Source: Atlanticothrix silvestris CENA357
Lineage (GTDB): Bacteria > Cyanobacteriota > Cyanobacteriia > Cyanobacteriales > Nostocaceae
Assembly (NCBI RefSeq): GCF_016056295.1
Contig: NZ_JAECZB010000001.1
Location: 49,046 to 113,045, forward strand
Direction: 5' to 3'
Length of the DNA stretch: 64,000 bases
Of this stretch, positions 53,980 through 61,529 are shown one piece after another. Both the position numbers and the translations under genes were made by a program. The stretch's first letter is position 1. Each line of letters begins with the position of its first letter. Under the pieces are notes generated by a model. It worked only from the letters and a program-made list of their open reading frames with translations, had not been told where the DNA came from and made no database searches.

Positions 53980-54597
53980 TTAATTACTCGTATCACCAAT
54001 TACAAAACCTGTGAGAACATCGGCAACAGTAACAGCAATTACAACTAATAATGGTACTCTAGCAATACTTTGCCAATCTTCATCTTTACGCACTGCGTTA
54101 ATTACACCAATCAGAGAAATTGCTATATACAGTAAATAAATTCCTCGCAGTACATTAAAGATTAAACTCACTGCGGCTTGGGTTCCACTATTTGCTGTTG
54201 CGCCTTGTGTAAGATTATTTCTAAAAAAATCTTCAGCTCTCTTAAAAAACTGTGCTTGAGCCGGGGCTGCGAAGTAATCTAACCAAAATAAACTTAGAAT
54301 GACGACTACTGCCAAGATTTGTAATGGAATGAGCCATCTTTTGGGCAAATCTAACTGTTGTCCAATTTTATTAATTACTATTGCGGTTAAACTGCCAAAT
54401 AGCAGACAAAAAAGCAGAATAGGACTTTTGAGACTGATAACGCTTAAAAAGACAGCACAAGCAATTAAAAAAGGTATAGATTCCAATAGGCGGAAACGCC
54501 AACATTCTAGAGTTTCTTTAAAATTATGAAATATTGTTGTTGCACTACTAGTTAAAACTTGAGAAGACTTTCTGACATTATAACTTTTTCTAGACAT
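53980..54597 (-). CDS. VirB2/TrbC-like prepilin with long hydrophobic leader
   Basis: A 205-residue membrane protein. After a 30-residue polar N terminus come two helices (about 41-77 and 87-107). A signal-peptidase-like site follows: AAPAQAQ, cleavage likely after A115. The remaining 90 residues have a short amphipathic segment and two helices (about 143-167 and 181-200), the size and plan of mature VirB2/TrbC pilins. First gene of the minus-strand cluster. If cleavage occurs at AQA, the mature part is a conventional T4 pilin; the two-helix leader is unusual. Confidence 0.6.
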   Translation of the reverse strand: MSRKSYNVRKSSQVLTSSATTIFHNFKETLECWRFRLLESIPFLIACAVFLSVISLKSPILLFCLLFGSLTAIVINKIGQQLDLPKRWLIPLQILAVVVILSLFWLDYFAAPAQAQFFKRAEDFFRNNLTQGATANSGTQAAVSLIFNVLRGIYLLYIAISLIGVINAVRKDEDWQSIARVPLLVVIAVTVADVLTGFVIGDTSN

Positions 54598-55768
54598 CGG
54601 TCGATTTCCCTGTTATTTATTATGAATATCTGAATTGTACTTAACCTGGTAATTTTGACTATTTCATCCTAATCAATAACCCTTTTAAAAAGTGTTAACG
54701 CTGTTAAAGTATAGTATCTATGCTATTGTGTTCTTTATTCTTAAGATTTCGTTAATCAATTTTTAACATTTAGTTAAATCAATGCTATTGGAAAAATTTT
54801 TGTGTTTAAAAAAGGATAATTTGCTCCTTAATTTTTGTGATATTACCAATCAATAGCCAATAGGAATCAGCAAAAATCTTTCTTGCATACTAAACTATGG
54901 ATTCCTATAAATATTTAATGAGTCGGCTAGACAATTGTGATATGAAATTTTATTTTTTATGCCATTTTTCTGATATTTTGCCTAGCTAGACTTTTTCTGA
55001 GTCGCTTTCTCCGCATATCTACGAGTATTTATGTTTTTTAATTGTTGTCCTCTCAAATACTGTCAGTACTAAAGGCTACAGCATTTTTGCCTTCAAATCA
55101 CCACCTCCTCAACTGAAAATCCAGTTTTGATTCTAACGCCAAAAGTGAAGTTGTCAAAAACAAAACTTGCAGCAACTGATTTATTATTTCTATTTAAGGA
55201 CAACTATCATACAAATGGCCTACTCGTTATAGATAGTCAGTGCATCGGTATACCTTGAACCATGCCCTTCACGGAAAAATTATTGCCATTAGGCAGATGT
55301 CAGAGTTTTTTTACAACAGCGATCGCTAATTCTATCCTATTTGCCACACAACTGCTGCATAATTAGTGTCTACTCCTACTTGGTTGCCAGAATTGTATCT
55401 GGAATTTTTTCCAGTGCAAGCGATCGCCATTGATGATACTTGGGATGATAATTAAAATCACTTAGCTCTACGTAATTAACCGCTACTTGCTTGATGTCGG
55501 GGTGGAGCGTTTGCACGTTGTGTTATGGAACTTGAACTGTTAAGTAATTTTATCAAGTTTAGCATAATCATATTTGTTTTTTTTATACAAAAATAATAAT
55601 TGTTCTGACTGTTATCGAGGTAAACTGCCACTTGTGCCAATCAACTAGATGAAAATACCTAATTTTATACTTATACTTAGGATAGTTGCGATGCTTAAAT
55701 CCAGGATACTCAGAAGGTGATTTTTATGTATCCTGGCGATTTCTAGTTGACCAACTCAAAAATTTGAG
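54598..55768. other. Upstream region of the T4SS cluster, no clear gene
   Basis: About 1.2 kb, very AT-rich for the first 500 bp and likely holding the T4SS operon promoter. The only protein-like frame is the 46-codon one at 55376-55516. I looked for an oriT-like inverted repeat or relaxase start and saw neither. Confidence 0.5.
55376..55516 (-). pseudogene. Possible remnant of a longer gene (46 codons)
   Basis: A GTG-initiated frame reads MQTLHPDIKQVAVNYVELSD and then NYHPKYHQWRSLALEKIP, ending in a stop. The composition looks like real protein sequence (mixed charged and aromatic residues). It contains a HIP1 site (GCGATCGC) in frame. An in-frame stop precedes the GTG by two codons. It may be a genuine small gene or the surviving end of a larger one. 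No family recognised. Confidence 0.3.
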
Positions 55769-56335
55769 ATGAATAATAATAATATTCGCTTACAAAGTAT
55801 CTTAGTTAATACAGTTATTGGTAATGTATTACCTGCGATCGCTCAACTCAACTTGCCTAACTGGTGGTTAGCAGGAGGTGCAGTCCGTAACACAGTTTGG
55901 CATTCCATATTTGGTCAGGAATGCGGATTATTTGTTAAAGACTTTGATATTGCATTTTTTGATGAAGCCGGAAACCGTTCCCAGGAACTAGCAGCCAAGA
56001 CAAGCCTCACAGAACAATTTCCTGGTGAAAAGTTTGATGTGAAAAATCAAGCTAGTTTTGCTCGTTGGCGGTCTGGTAGCCGACCTTACATGAGTACAGA
56101 AGATGGTATTACAGATTGGTTGCACACTGCTACTGCTGTGGGAGTCAAACTAGATTTGCAAGGGCAATGGCAGTTTTTTACCCCCTACGGTTTCGATGAC
56201 TTGTTTAATGGCATAATTCGATCCACGCCAGCTCATATTCATAACCCTGATGCTCATAAAAAAGCATCTGAATTTTTGTCAAAGTGTCCTTATCTACTCT
56301 ACGTTCATTCATTTGCAGAGGACAAAAACAATTGA
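55769..56335 (+). CDS. Nucleotidyltransferase family protein (DUF925-type)
   Basis: A 188-residue protein of the NTP_transf_6 type. The nucleotide-binding signature is LAGGAVRNTVWH (about 34-45), with the metal-binding acidic pair in VKDFDIAFFD (about 56-65). A VGVKLDLQGQWQFFTPYGFD block and FNGIIRSTPAHIHN follow, typical of the family. The protein is about the normal length. Substrate unknown: members resemble minimal nucleotidyltransferases but no target has been fixed. It precedes the carbon-uptake genes by 240 bp. Confidence 0.82.
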   Translation: MNNNNIRLQSILVNTVIGNVLPAIAQLNLPNWWLAGGAVRNTVWHSIFGQECGLFVKDFDIAFFDEAGNRSQELAAKTSLTEQFPGEKFDVKNQASFARWRSGSRPYMSTEDGITDWLHTATAVGVKLDLQGQWQFFTPYGFDDLFNGIIRSTPAHIHNPDAHKKASEFLSKCPYLLYVHSFAEDKNN

Positions 56336-56575
56336 TGCCTTAAAACGGTTGCCTTACTAGTTCTGATTTATACACCGCTTTCTCTCCAACAATATTTTTG
56401 CAACACCAACGTTGAACTCACGTTAACGATGCAGCCTACCAATGGCATTTGAGATACTTGCTCACCCAATTGACATGGGGTAGCAATACACGATACATCA
56501 TGATTCAGCCGTTAAATTTTTTAAAATGAAAAATTTCTGGAATTGCCGACTTCATCGGTATGAGGAGGGGTGGAA

Positions 56576-57544
56576 ATGGATGCCAGCTTGATCATTTCCA
56601 ACTTTTTAAATCCGCCAGTCCTCTTTTTCTTTCTGGGGATGACTGCTGTTTTTGTCAAGTCCGATCTAGAAATTCCTGCCCCTATACCGAAACTTTTTTC
56701 ACTGTATCTGCTGTTTGCAATTGGTTTTAAAGGAGGAGTAGAACTGGTCAAAAGCGGAGTTACTCAAGAAGTAGTTTTCACACTTTTGGCGGCAATATTA
56801 ATGGCTTGTATTGTCCCAGTTTATACCTTTTTTATCCTAAAAATCAAGCTAGATACTTACGATGCTGCGGCGATCGCTGCCACCTACGGCTCTATTAGTG
56901 CTGTCACCTTTATCACTGCTAGCGCCTTTTTGAGTGAACTAGGCATTGATTTTGATGGTTATATGGTGGCAGCCCTTGCCTTGATGGAATCTCCAGCGAT
57001 CATTGTTGGTTTGATTTTGGTGAATATATTCACCGTTGACGAAAAGCGGGAGTTCTCATGGCCGGAAGTTTTGCAAGAGGCATTTTTAAATAGTTCAGTT
57101 TTTCTGTTGGTTGGTAGTCTGATAATTGGCGTATTGACAGGAGAACACGGTTGGCAAGTATTAGAACCCTTTACGCAGGGGTTGTTTTATGGGGTTCTCA
57201 CCTTCTTTTTACTGGATATGGGACTAGTTGCTGCCAGAAGAATTAAAGACTTGCAAAAAACCGGAGTTTTCCTGATTTTATTTGCCATACTAATTCCAAT
57301 AGTCAATGCAGGCATTGGGTTATTGATTGCCAAAATCATTGGTATGCCTCAAGGAGATTCACTCTTATTTGCCGTGCTGTGTGCCAGTGCTTCTTACATT
57401 GCTGTACCAGCGGCTATGCGCTTAACTGTTCCAGAAGCAAACCCCAGCCTGTACGTTTCTACTGCTCTGGCAGTGACATTCCCGTTCAATATTATTGTAG
57501 GAATTCCGTTATATCAGTACGGAATCAACCTATTTTGGAGGTAA
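56576..57544 (+). CDS. SbtA-family sodium-dependent bicarbonate permease
   Basis: A polytopic membrane protein of 322 residues from the ATG at 56576, preceded by GGAGGGG 5 bp away (a GTG six bases earlier overlaps that site). It has about ten helices with the SbtA inverted-repeat plan; FAIGFKGGVELVKSG and ESPAIIVGLILVNIF match the substrate-site regions of SbtA. It is shorter than typical SbtA (about 370) because the cytoplasmic mid-loop is reduced to REFSWPEVLQEAFLN. The next two genes encode a PII-like partner and a carbonic anhydrase, so bicarbonate transport is strongly indicated. The exact paralogue within the SbtA family is uncertain. Confidence 0.88.
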   Translation: MDASLIISNFLNPPVLFFFLGMTAVFVKSDLEIPAPIPKLFSLYLLFAIGFKGGVELVKSGVTQEVVFTLLAAILMACIVPVYTFFILKIKLDTYDAAAIAATYGSISAVTFITASAFLSELGIDFDGYMVAALALMESPAIIVGLILVNIFTVDEKREFSWPEVLQEAFLNSSVFLLVGSLIIGVLTGEHGWQVLEPFTQGLFYGVLTFFLLDMGLVAARRIKDLQKTGVFLILFAILIPIVNAGIGLLIAKIIGMPQGDSLLFAVLCASASYIAVPAAMRLTVPEANPSLYVSTALAVTFPFNIIVGIPLYQYGINLFWR

Positions 57545-57548
57545 TGAA

Positions 57549-57860
57549 ATGCACTTAGTCAAAAAGATAGAAATTATTGCCAATGCGTTTGAGTTGAGCA
57601 GAATTTTAGATGGTTTAGATAAATCAGGCGTACATGGTCATGCTGTAATCCGCAATGTCGCAGGCAAAGGGTTACGAGGTGTGGCGGAAGATTTAGATAT
57701 GACAATGCTCGATAACGTTTACATCATCGCGTTTTGCATGCCAGAGTACGTCAAACCTGTAGTCGAAAACATCAAACCACTACTCAACAAATTTGGGGGT
57801 ACTTGTTACATTTCAGATGTTATGGAGATTAGGTCTATAAAATGCGTCGCGTCTTTATAA
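57549..57860 (+). CDS. SbtB/PII-like regulator of the bicarbonate permease
   Basis: A 103-residue PII-fold protein. Strands VKKIEIIANAFELSRILDGL and DNVYIIAFCMPEYVKPVVEN flank the T-loop (RNVAGKGLRGVAEDLDMTML), and the nucleotide-site pieces are in place. SbtB proteins bind adenine nucleotides (cAMP, AMP, ADP, ATP) and gate the permease. The C terminus ends IRSIKCVASL without the redox-active CGPxGC loop seen in many SbtB proteins. It starts 5 bp after the permease stop with its Shine-Dalgarno (GGAGG) inside the permease end, so the two are coupled. Confidence 0.85.
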   Translation: MHLVKKIEIIANAFELSRILDGLDKSGVHGHAVIRNVAGKGLRGVAEDLDMTMLDNVYIIAFCMPEYVKPVVENIKPLLNKFGGTCYISDVMEIRSIKCVASL

Positions 57861-57867
57861 GGAAATT

Positions 57868-58590
57868 ATGAACCTAAATAAAAATAAGCATTTCATAGAA
57901 CGCCGTGACTTTTTAAAGTTAGGAGTCACAGGAGCATTTGGGATAATGGTAAGCGATTTACTTTGGCAGATTCAACCTGCTAAAGCCGCAGAATTACCCC
58001 CGAAAACTCCTGAATCTCTTAGTCCTGATGCGGCACTACAAAAGCTAATCAAAGGAAATCAGCGGTTTATCCAGCATCAACCCCAATACCCAGATCAATC
58101 AGCAACGCGGTTGCAGGAAGTTGCCCAAGCTCAACATCCATTTGCAACTGTCCTCACTTGTGCGGATTCTCGCGTACCTGTAGAAATTCTTTTCGATCAA
58201 GGTGTAGGAGATATTTTTGATGTTCGGGTTGCGGGGAATATTGCTACACCTGAAATAACAGGCAGTATTGAGTATGCGGTGACACTATTAGGTACGCCAC
58301 TGCTAATGGTACTGGGTCATGAGCGATGTGGGGCTGTTACCGCAGCTGTACAAAAAGAAAAGCTGCTTGGTGACATTGGTAGTTTTGTCAAAGCAATTCA
58401 GCCAGCTGTTACCAGGGTCAAAAATCAGCCAGGTGACGCAGTTGAAAACGCTGTAGTTGCAAATGTACAATATCAAATTGAACAGTTACAGCGATCGCAA
58501 CTCTTAAGCGAACGGCTAAAATCCGGCAAACTCAAAATTGTCGGAGGTCGTTATGACTTGGATACTGGAAAAGTGACTATTATTACTTGA
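57868..58590 (+). CDS. Tat-exported beta-class carbonic anhydrase
   Basis: A 240-residue beta-CA. A twin-arginine signal (ERRDFLKLG at 11-19) and hydrophobic stretch end near AKA-AE (about 40), so the enzyme is exported folded. Zinc ligands are C98 in LTCADSRVP, H151 and C154 in LGHERCGAV, with the Asp-Arg dyad D100/R102. This matches the periplasmic EcaB-type enzymes of cyanobacteria. It begins 8 bp after the SbtB-like gene. It presumably interconverts CO2 and bicarbonate at the cell surface to feed the permease. Confidence 0.92.
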   Translation: MNLNKNKHFIERRDFLKLGVTGAFGIMVSDLLWQIQPAKAAELPPKTPESLSPDAALQKLIKGNQRFIQHQPQYPDQSATRLQEVAQAQHPFATVLTCADSRVPVEILFDQGVGDIFDVRVAGNIATPEITGSIEYAVTLLGTPLLMVLGHERCGAVTAAVQKEKLLGDIGSFVKAIQPAVTRVKNQPGDAVENAVVANVQYQIEQLQRSQLLSERLKSGKLKIVGGRYDLDTGKVTIIT

Positions 58591-58617
58591 AAAAGCAAGT
58601 GGATGAAAAACTCCACT

Positions 58618-58645
58618 CTAGCCCCTAGTCCCTAACCCTATGCCC
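58618..58645. repeat. Heptad tandem repeat (CTAGCCC type)
   Basis: Units CTAGCCC, CTAGTCC, CTAACCC, TATGCCC, period 7, between the convergent carbonic anhydrase and ferredoxin-like genes. Confidence 0.6.
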
Positions 58646-59076
58646 TATTTCTGCTTAATGTATGAGTAAAGACGCTCGCGATCGCTCTGGGGATTGACAA
58701 TTAAGCATAGACCTTTGTCGCCCGCATCACTGCCAAGGACTACAGTTACCCGCCCCCGCGGACAAACTCCCAAACAACTAGTGCTAACAACCCGATATTC
58801 ACCCCATAATCCATCAAATTTTAGTCGAGATTTCAACCAATTCTCTAAGTCTTCCGCAGCCGTTGACTTTCTACCAGTGCGATGGGAATTAGTCGGTTGT
58901 TCATTAGCACATTGTGAACATACAAGCACCAAACCAGACTGCCAACGCGGAGAAACAGTAGGAATGGGAATACTGACAGGACGAGGATTTGGCACTGAAA
59001 CTAATTCAGGTTGCGGGAAAAACTGCTCAATCATGTATTGGATAATTTTCTTGAGCCGCTTGATCAGTTTCTTCAT
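58645..59076 (-). CDS. Thioredoxin-like 2Fe-2S ferredoxin domain protein
   Basis: A 143-residue protein. A basic N-terminal 45 residues with a Pro-rich linker precedes the ferredoxin domain. Cluster ligands are C53 and C56 (LVCSQCANE) and C101 and C105 (STSCLGVCPRGR), the Cys pattern of thioredoxin-like 2Fe-2S ferredoxins. The final strand is VTVVLGSDAGDKGLCL. It lies 16 bp after the PadR regulator on the same strand, so the two form an operon and the regulator probably controls it. Electron partner unknown; the N-terminal segment has a mild amphipathic helix that may touch membrane. Confidence 0.85.
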   Translation of the reverse strand: MKKLIKRLKKIIQYMIEQFFPQPELVSVPNPRPVSIPIPTVSPRWQSGLVLVCSQCANEQPTNSHRTGRKSTAAEDLENWLKSRLKFDGLWGEYRVVSTSCLGVCPRGRVTVVLGSDAGDKGLCLIVNPQSDRERLYSYIKQK

Positions 59077-59091
59077 AAAAGATTTCTTGAC

Positions 59092-59715
59092 CTACTTTTC
59101 TGCCAGCATCGCGTAAATTTCCCGTTTAGTCTGTTCTAGCAGCTCACGTACTAGATTCATTCGCTCCACATTTCCACTACGAGCCACCTGCATCACAGCA
59201 GCAGCCAACTCTGTTGCTTCATTCCGCAACTCCATAAATTCTTGAGGCTTGCCTTTGAAAAAGCTTTTGAAAGCATCTTTAGGCGAGTCTGTATTCTCCT
59301 GTTGCACACGTTCTGCTAACAGTTGTCTGCCTTGGTCTGTAATTGTATAAACTCGCTTACCGCTAATCTGTTCGCTCGTTAAATAACCTCCTTCTTCCAG
59401 CAGTTGGAGAGTTGGATACACTGAACCAGGGCTGAGGCGACGAAAACCACCATACTGATTTTCCATTGCTTTGATTAGGTCATAACCATGACTGGGGCGA
59501 TCGCTTAACAATTCTAATAGCAAAAACTTGATATCACCCCGGCGAGTCCGGGACTCATCACCCCAACCACGACCAAACATTTCATCGCCAATGTGCTTAC
59601 CATGATGTCTATCATGATGTTTACCGTGCTGGAAAAAATGACTGGCAAGTAATGGCTCGTCTTCACTAAATCCAACCCATGCAGGTACTGGGCGGAACCG
59701 AAAATGTCTAAACAT
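59092..59715 (-). CDS. PadR-family regulator with His-rich N terminus (YqjI-like)
   Basis: About 207 residues from the ATG at 59715. The N-terminal 60 residues are rich in His (HFFQHGKHHDRHHGKHIG), then FGRGWGDESRTRRGDIKFLL leads into the winged helix (SHGYDLIKAMENQYGGFRRL, SPGSVYPTLQLLEEGGYLTS). A C-terminal coiled coil ends EQTKREIYAML. A His-rich extension before a PadR domain is the hallmark of the E. coli nickel/iron-responsive repressor YqjI, so metal sensing is likely. A perfect 22-bp palindrome lies 32 bp upstream of the start, the expected autoregulatory operator. Downstream partner: the 2Fe-2S protein. Confidence 0.87.
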   Translation of the reverse strand: MFRHFRFRPVPAWVGFSEDEPLLASHFFQHGKHHDRHHGKHIGDEMFGRGWGDESRTRRGDIKFLLLELLSDRPSHGYDLIKAMENQYGGFRRLSPGSVYPTLQLLEEGGYLTSEQISGKRVYTITDQGRQLLAERVQQENTDSPKDAFKSFFKGKPQEFMELRNEATELAAAVMQVARSGNVERMNLVRELLEQTKREIYAMLAEK

Positions 59716-59746
59716 AAGTAAATTCTCAATCAACTTTCTCTAATAT

Positions 59747-59768
59747 ACGATATATCGCGATATATCGT
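59747..59768. promoter_or_regulatory. Perfect 22-bp palindrome, likely PadR operator
   Basis: The half ACGATATATCG is followed immediately by its exact complement CGATATATCGT, giving a 22-bp palindrome with no mismatch. It lies 32-53 bp upstream of the PadR start, where the promoter must be. PadR proteins typically bind such a site in their own promoter to repress themselves. Confidence 0.75.
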
Positions 59769-60042
59769 TATAGATGAAGATTAAGTTTTTTAAAGGTTAA
59801 TGATTTTGTAAAAGCATATATAAAGTGACTGTCAGAGTTGAGTTAGCAACAAAGTAGCGATCGCATTTCCAATTCGGTCAAATGCTATTATTATGCTCAA
59901 CTACAGGCTTTGACCAGATGTGTGGCTGAAATGGTTGATCAAGGGGCGTTTTAGCAATGTGGTTTGTGTAGAATTAATTACACACCTTGTTTCTTTGTTC
60001 CACATTTGCTGGTCGTCGCAGGCTTTTAAGGAAGTTGTTGAT

Positions 60043-60642
60043 ATGAGCATCCCACTTGTAGAACAGTCTACAGAAGAAAAATTGGTAACTTTAAAGGATG
60101 TTTCCTGGGAGCAATTCAAAGGAATTGAAGCGCAGCTATTGGACAACCATAATGTCCGATTGTCTTATTTGTCAGGAATGTTAGAAATTATGTCTCCAAT
60201 AGGTGAAGAACATGAATCGGTGAAAAGAACTCTGGGTTATTTGCTAGAAGCTTACATGAGAGAGTTGGGTATCCGATTTTATGGTCGTGGTGGGTATACT
60301 TTGGAAGAACCAGGGTATGCTTCTGGTACACCCGATGAGTCTTACAGTGTTGGCACCAAAAGAGAAGTTCCTGATATCGTTATTGAAGTCATCATCACCA
60401 GTGGAACGATTAACAGGAAGGATTTATATAAACCCAAAAAAGTGCCTGAAGTCTGGTTTTGGAAATCTAACTCTATTAAAATATTCCGTCTTAATGAGCA
60501 GAGAGAATATGAAGAAGTAGACCGGAGTGGGTTTTTTCCTGATTTAGAACCCACTCTACTGCTACGTTATATTGCTATGCCTGACCAGTACGATGCTGTG
60601 CAAGAATTTGTTCAGACTGTCCGAAATGAATTAAACAGATGA
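60043..60642 (+). CDS. Uma2 family (DUF820) putative endonuclease (copy 2)
   Basis: A 199-residue Uma2 protein from the ATG at 60043, with AAGGAAG upstream (60028-60034). It shows SYLSGMLEIMSPIGEEHES, GTKREVPDIVIEVIITSG and KPKKVPEVWFWKSNSIKIF, the acidic and lysine residues of the PD-(D/E)XK core. It resembles copy 1 only in the general fold, so it is from a different Uma2 branch. It is alone on the plus strand; an upstream GTG-type extension is non-conserved. Function unknown. Confidence 0.88.
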   Translation: MSIPLVEQSTEEKLVTLKDVSWEQFKGIEAQLLDNHNVRLSYLSGMLEIMSPIGEEHESVKRTLGYLLEAYMRELGIRFYGRGGYTLEEPGYASGTPDESYSVGTKREVPDIVIEVIITSGTINRKDLYKPKKVPEVWFWKSNSIKIFRLNEQREYEEVDRSGFFPDLEPTLLLRYIAMPDQYDAVQEFVQTVRNELNR

Positions 60643-60762
60643 CTCCCTGACTTTAATAGCTAAAAGTTGACTTTTTGGTAATCGTTAGGCACTCTTTGTT
60701 ATTCGGGACATGATGTTTTACCGAAAACAGCGTTTTGAGGAGTTCTTAGAATTTCCGAAAAT

Positions 60763-61443
60763 TTACCGCTTTTGGGCCTTTTCCTGTAAATAAGCAACTA
60801 ACTGCTCTCCTGCGGTGTCGATGTGTCGTTTTAATAACCGCACAGCCGCTTTACTATCCCGCTGACGACAAGCGTCTAAAAGTTGATAATGTTCTTTTTG
60901 CGATCGCTCTTGGTAATCCATTTGCGTTAATTGTACCCGCACATAGCGATCGCAATTGACGTGCAAGTTTTTAATTATTGTTAACAGTCGCGGACGTTCT
61001 GCACTGGCGTAGAGTGTAGCGTGAAAATCCCAGTTGAGTTTTGCCAACATTCCTGCATCGCTGGTTTGGTTAGTCGCTTCCAAAATTACGGCAGCTTTTT
61101 CTATATCTGCTGCAATTAACTTGGGTATTGCCAATTGCATTGCTGTCACCTCTAAAGCGCTACGGATTTCACAAATTTCTTGCGCCTCATTGGCTGTCAA
61201 CACCGACACCATTGCACCGCGATTGAGATGCAGCGTCACCAAGCCTTCGGCTTCTAACTGCTTGAGCGCTTCGCGTACAGGAATACGACTGACTCCAAAT
61301 TGAGTAGCGATTTCATCTTGTCTAAGAGATTGGCCTTCTTGAAAAATACCCTGCAAAATTGCTTCACGCAAAGCATCAGCAATTAAACCTGGGGTACTGC
61401 GTTGTTGTTGCAGCACATTGGCGGCTAATTCATTTAAATTCAT
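60763..61443 (-). CDS. GntR-family regulator with FCD domain (FadR subfamily)
   Basis: A 226-residue repressor. The N-terminal winged helix reads [20 protein letters not shown], then [20 protein letters not shown] and [20 protein letters not shown]. The FCD ligand domain follows, with the metal-type His/Asp pattern ([57 protein letters not shown]). FCD domains usually bind carboxylic acids. It is divergent from leuA with an 86-bp gap that holds two matching palindromes, so it probably regulates itself and leuA. Confidence 0.9.
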   Translation of the reverse strand: MNLNELAANVLQQQRSTPGLIADALREAILQGIFQEGQSLRQDEIATQFGVSRIPVREALKQLEAEGLVTLHLNRGAMVSVLTANEAQEICEIRSALEVTAMQLAIPKLIAADIEKAAVILEATNQTSDAGMLAKLNWDFHATLYASAERPRLLTIIKNLHVNCDRYVRVQLTQMDYQERSQKEHYQLLDACRQRDSKAAVRLLKRHIDTAGEQLVAYLQEKAQKR

Positions 61444-61448
61444 ATTTT

Positions 61449-61464
61449 ATATTGTATACAATAT
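61449..61464. promoter_or_regulatory. Palindromic operator 1, GntR/leuA gap
   Basis: ATATTGTATACAATAT is a perfect 16-bp palindrome, 5 bp upstream of the GntR start codon. Its core TTGTATACAA matches the spacing of GntR/FCD operators. Confidence 0.75.
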
Positions 61465-61471
61465 ACATGAA

Positions 61472-61483
61472 ATTGTATACAAT
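61472..61483. promoter_or_regulatory. Palindromic operator 2, GntR/leuA gap
   Basis: ATTGTATACAAT, perfect over 12 bp and identical in its core to operator 1. The two centres are 21 bp apart, two helical turns, so two dimers could bind on one face of the DNA. It lies 46 bp upstream of the leuA start. Confidence 0.75.
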
Positions 61484-61529
61484 ATCCAAAGCAAGCAACA
61501 ATAATTCCCTTAACCTACGGGAGAAAGTT

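Noticed and set aside
54598..55768. Relaxase gene or oriT beside the T4SS genes
   Set aside because: No frame with His-triad or Tyr relaxase motifs and no nick-site-like inverted repeat seen.
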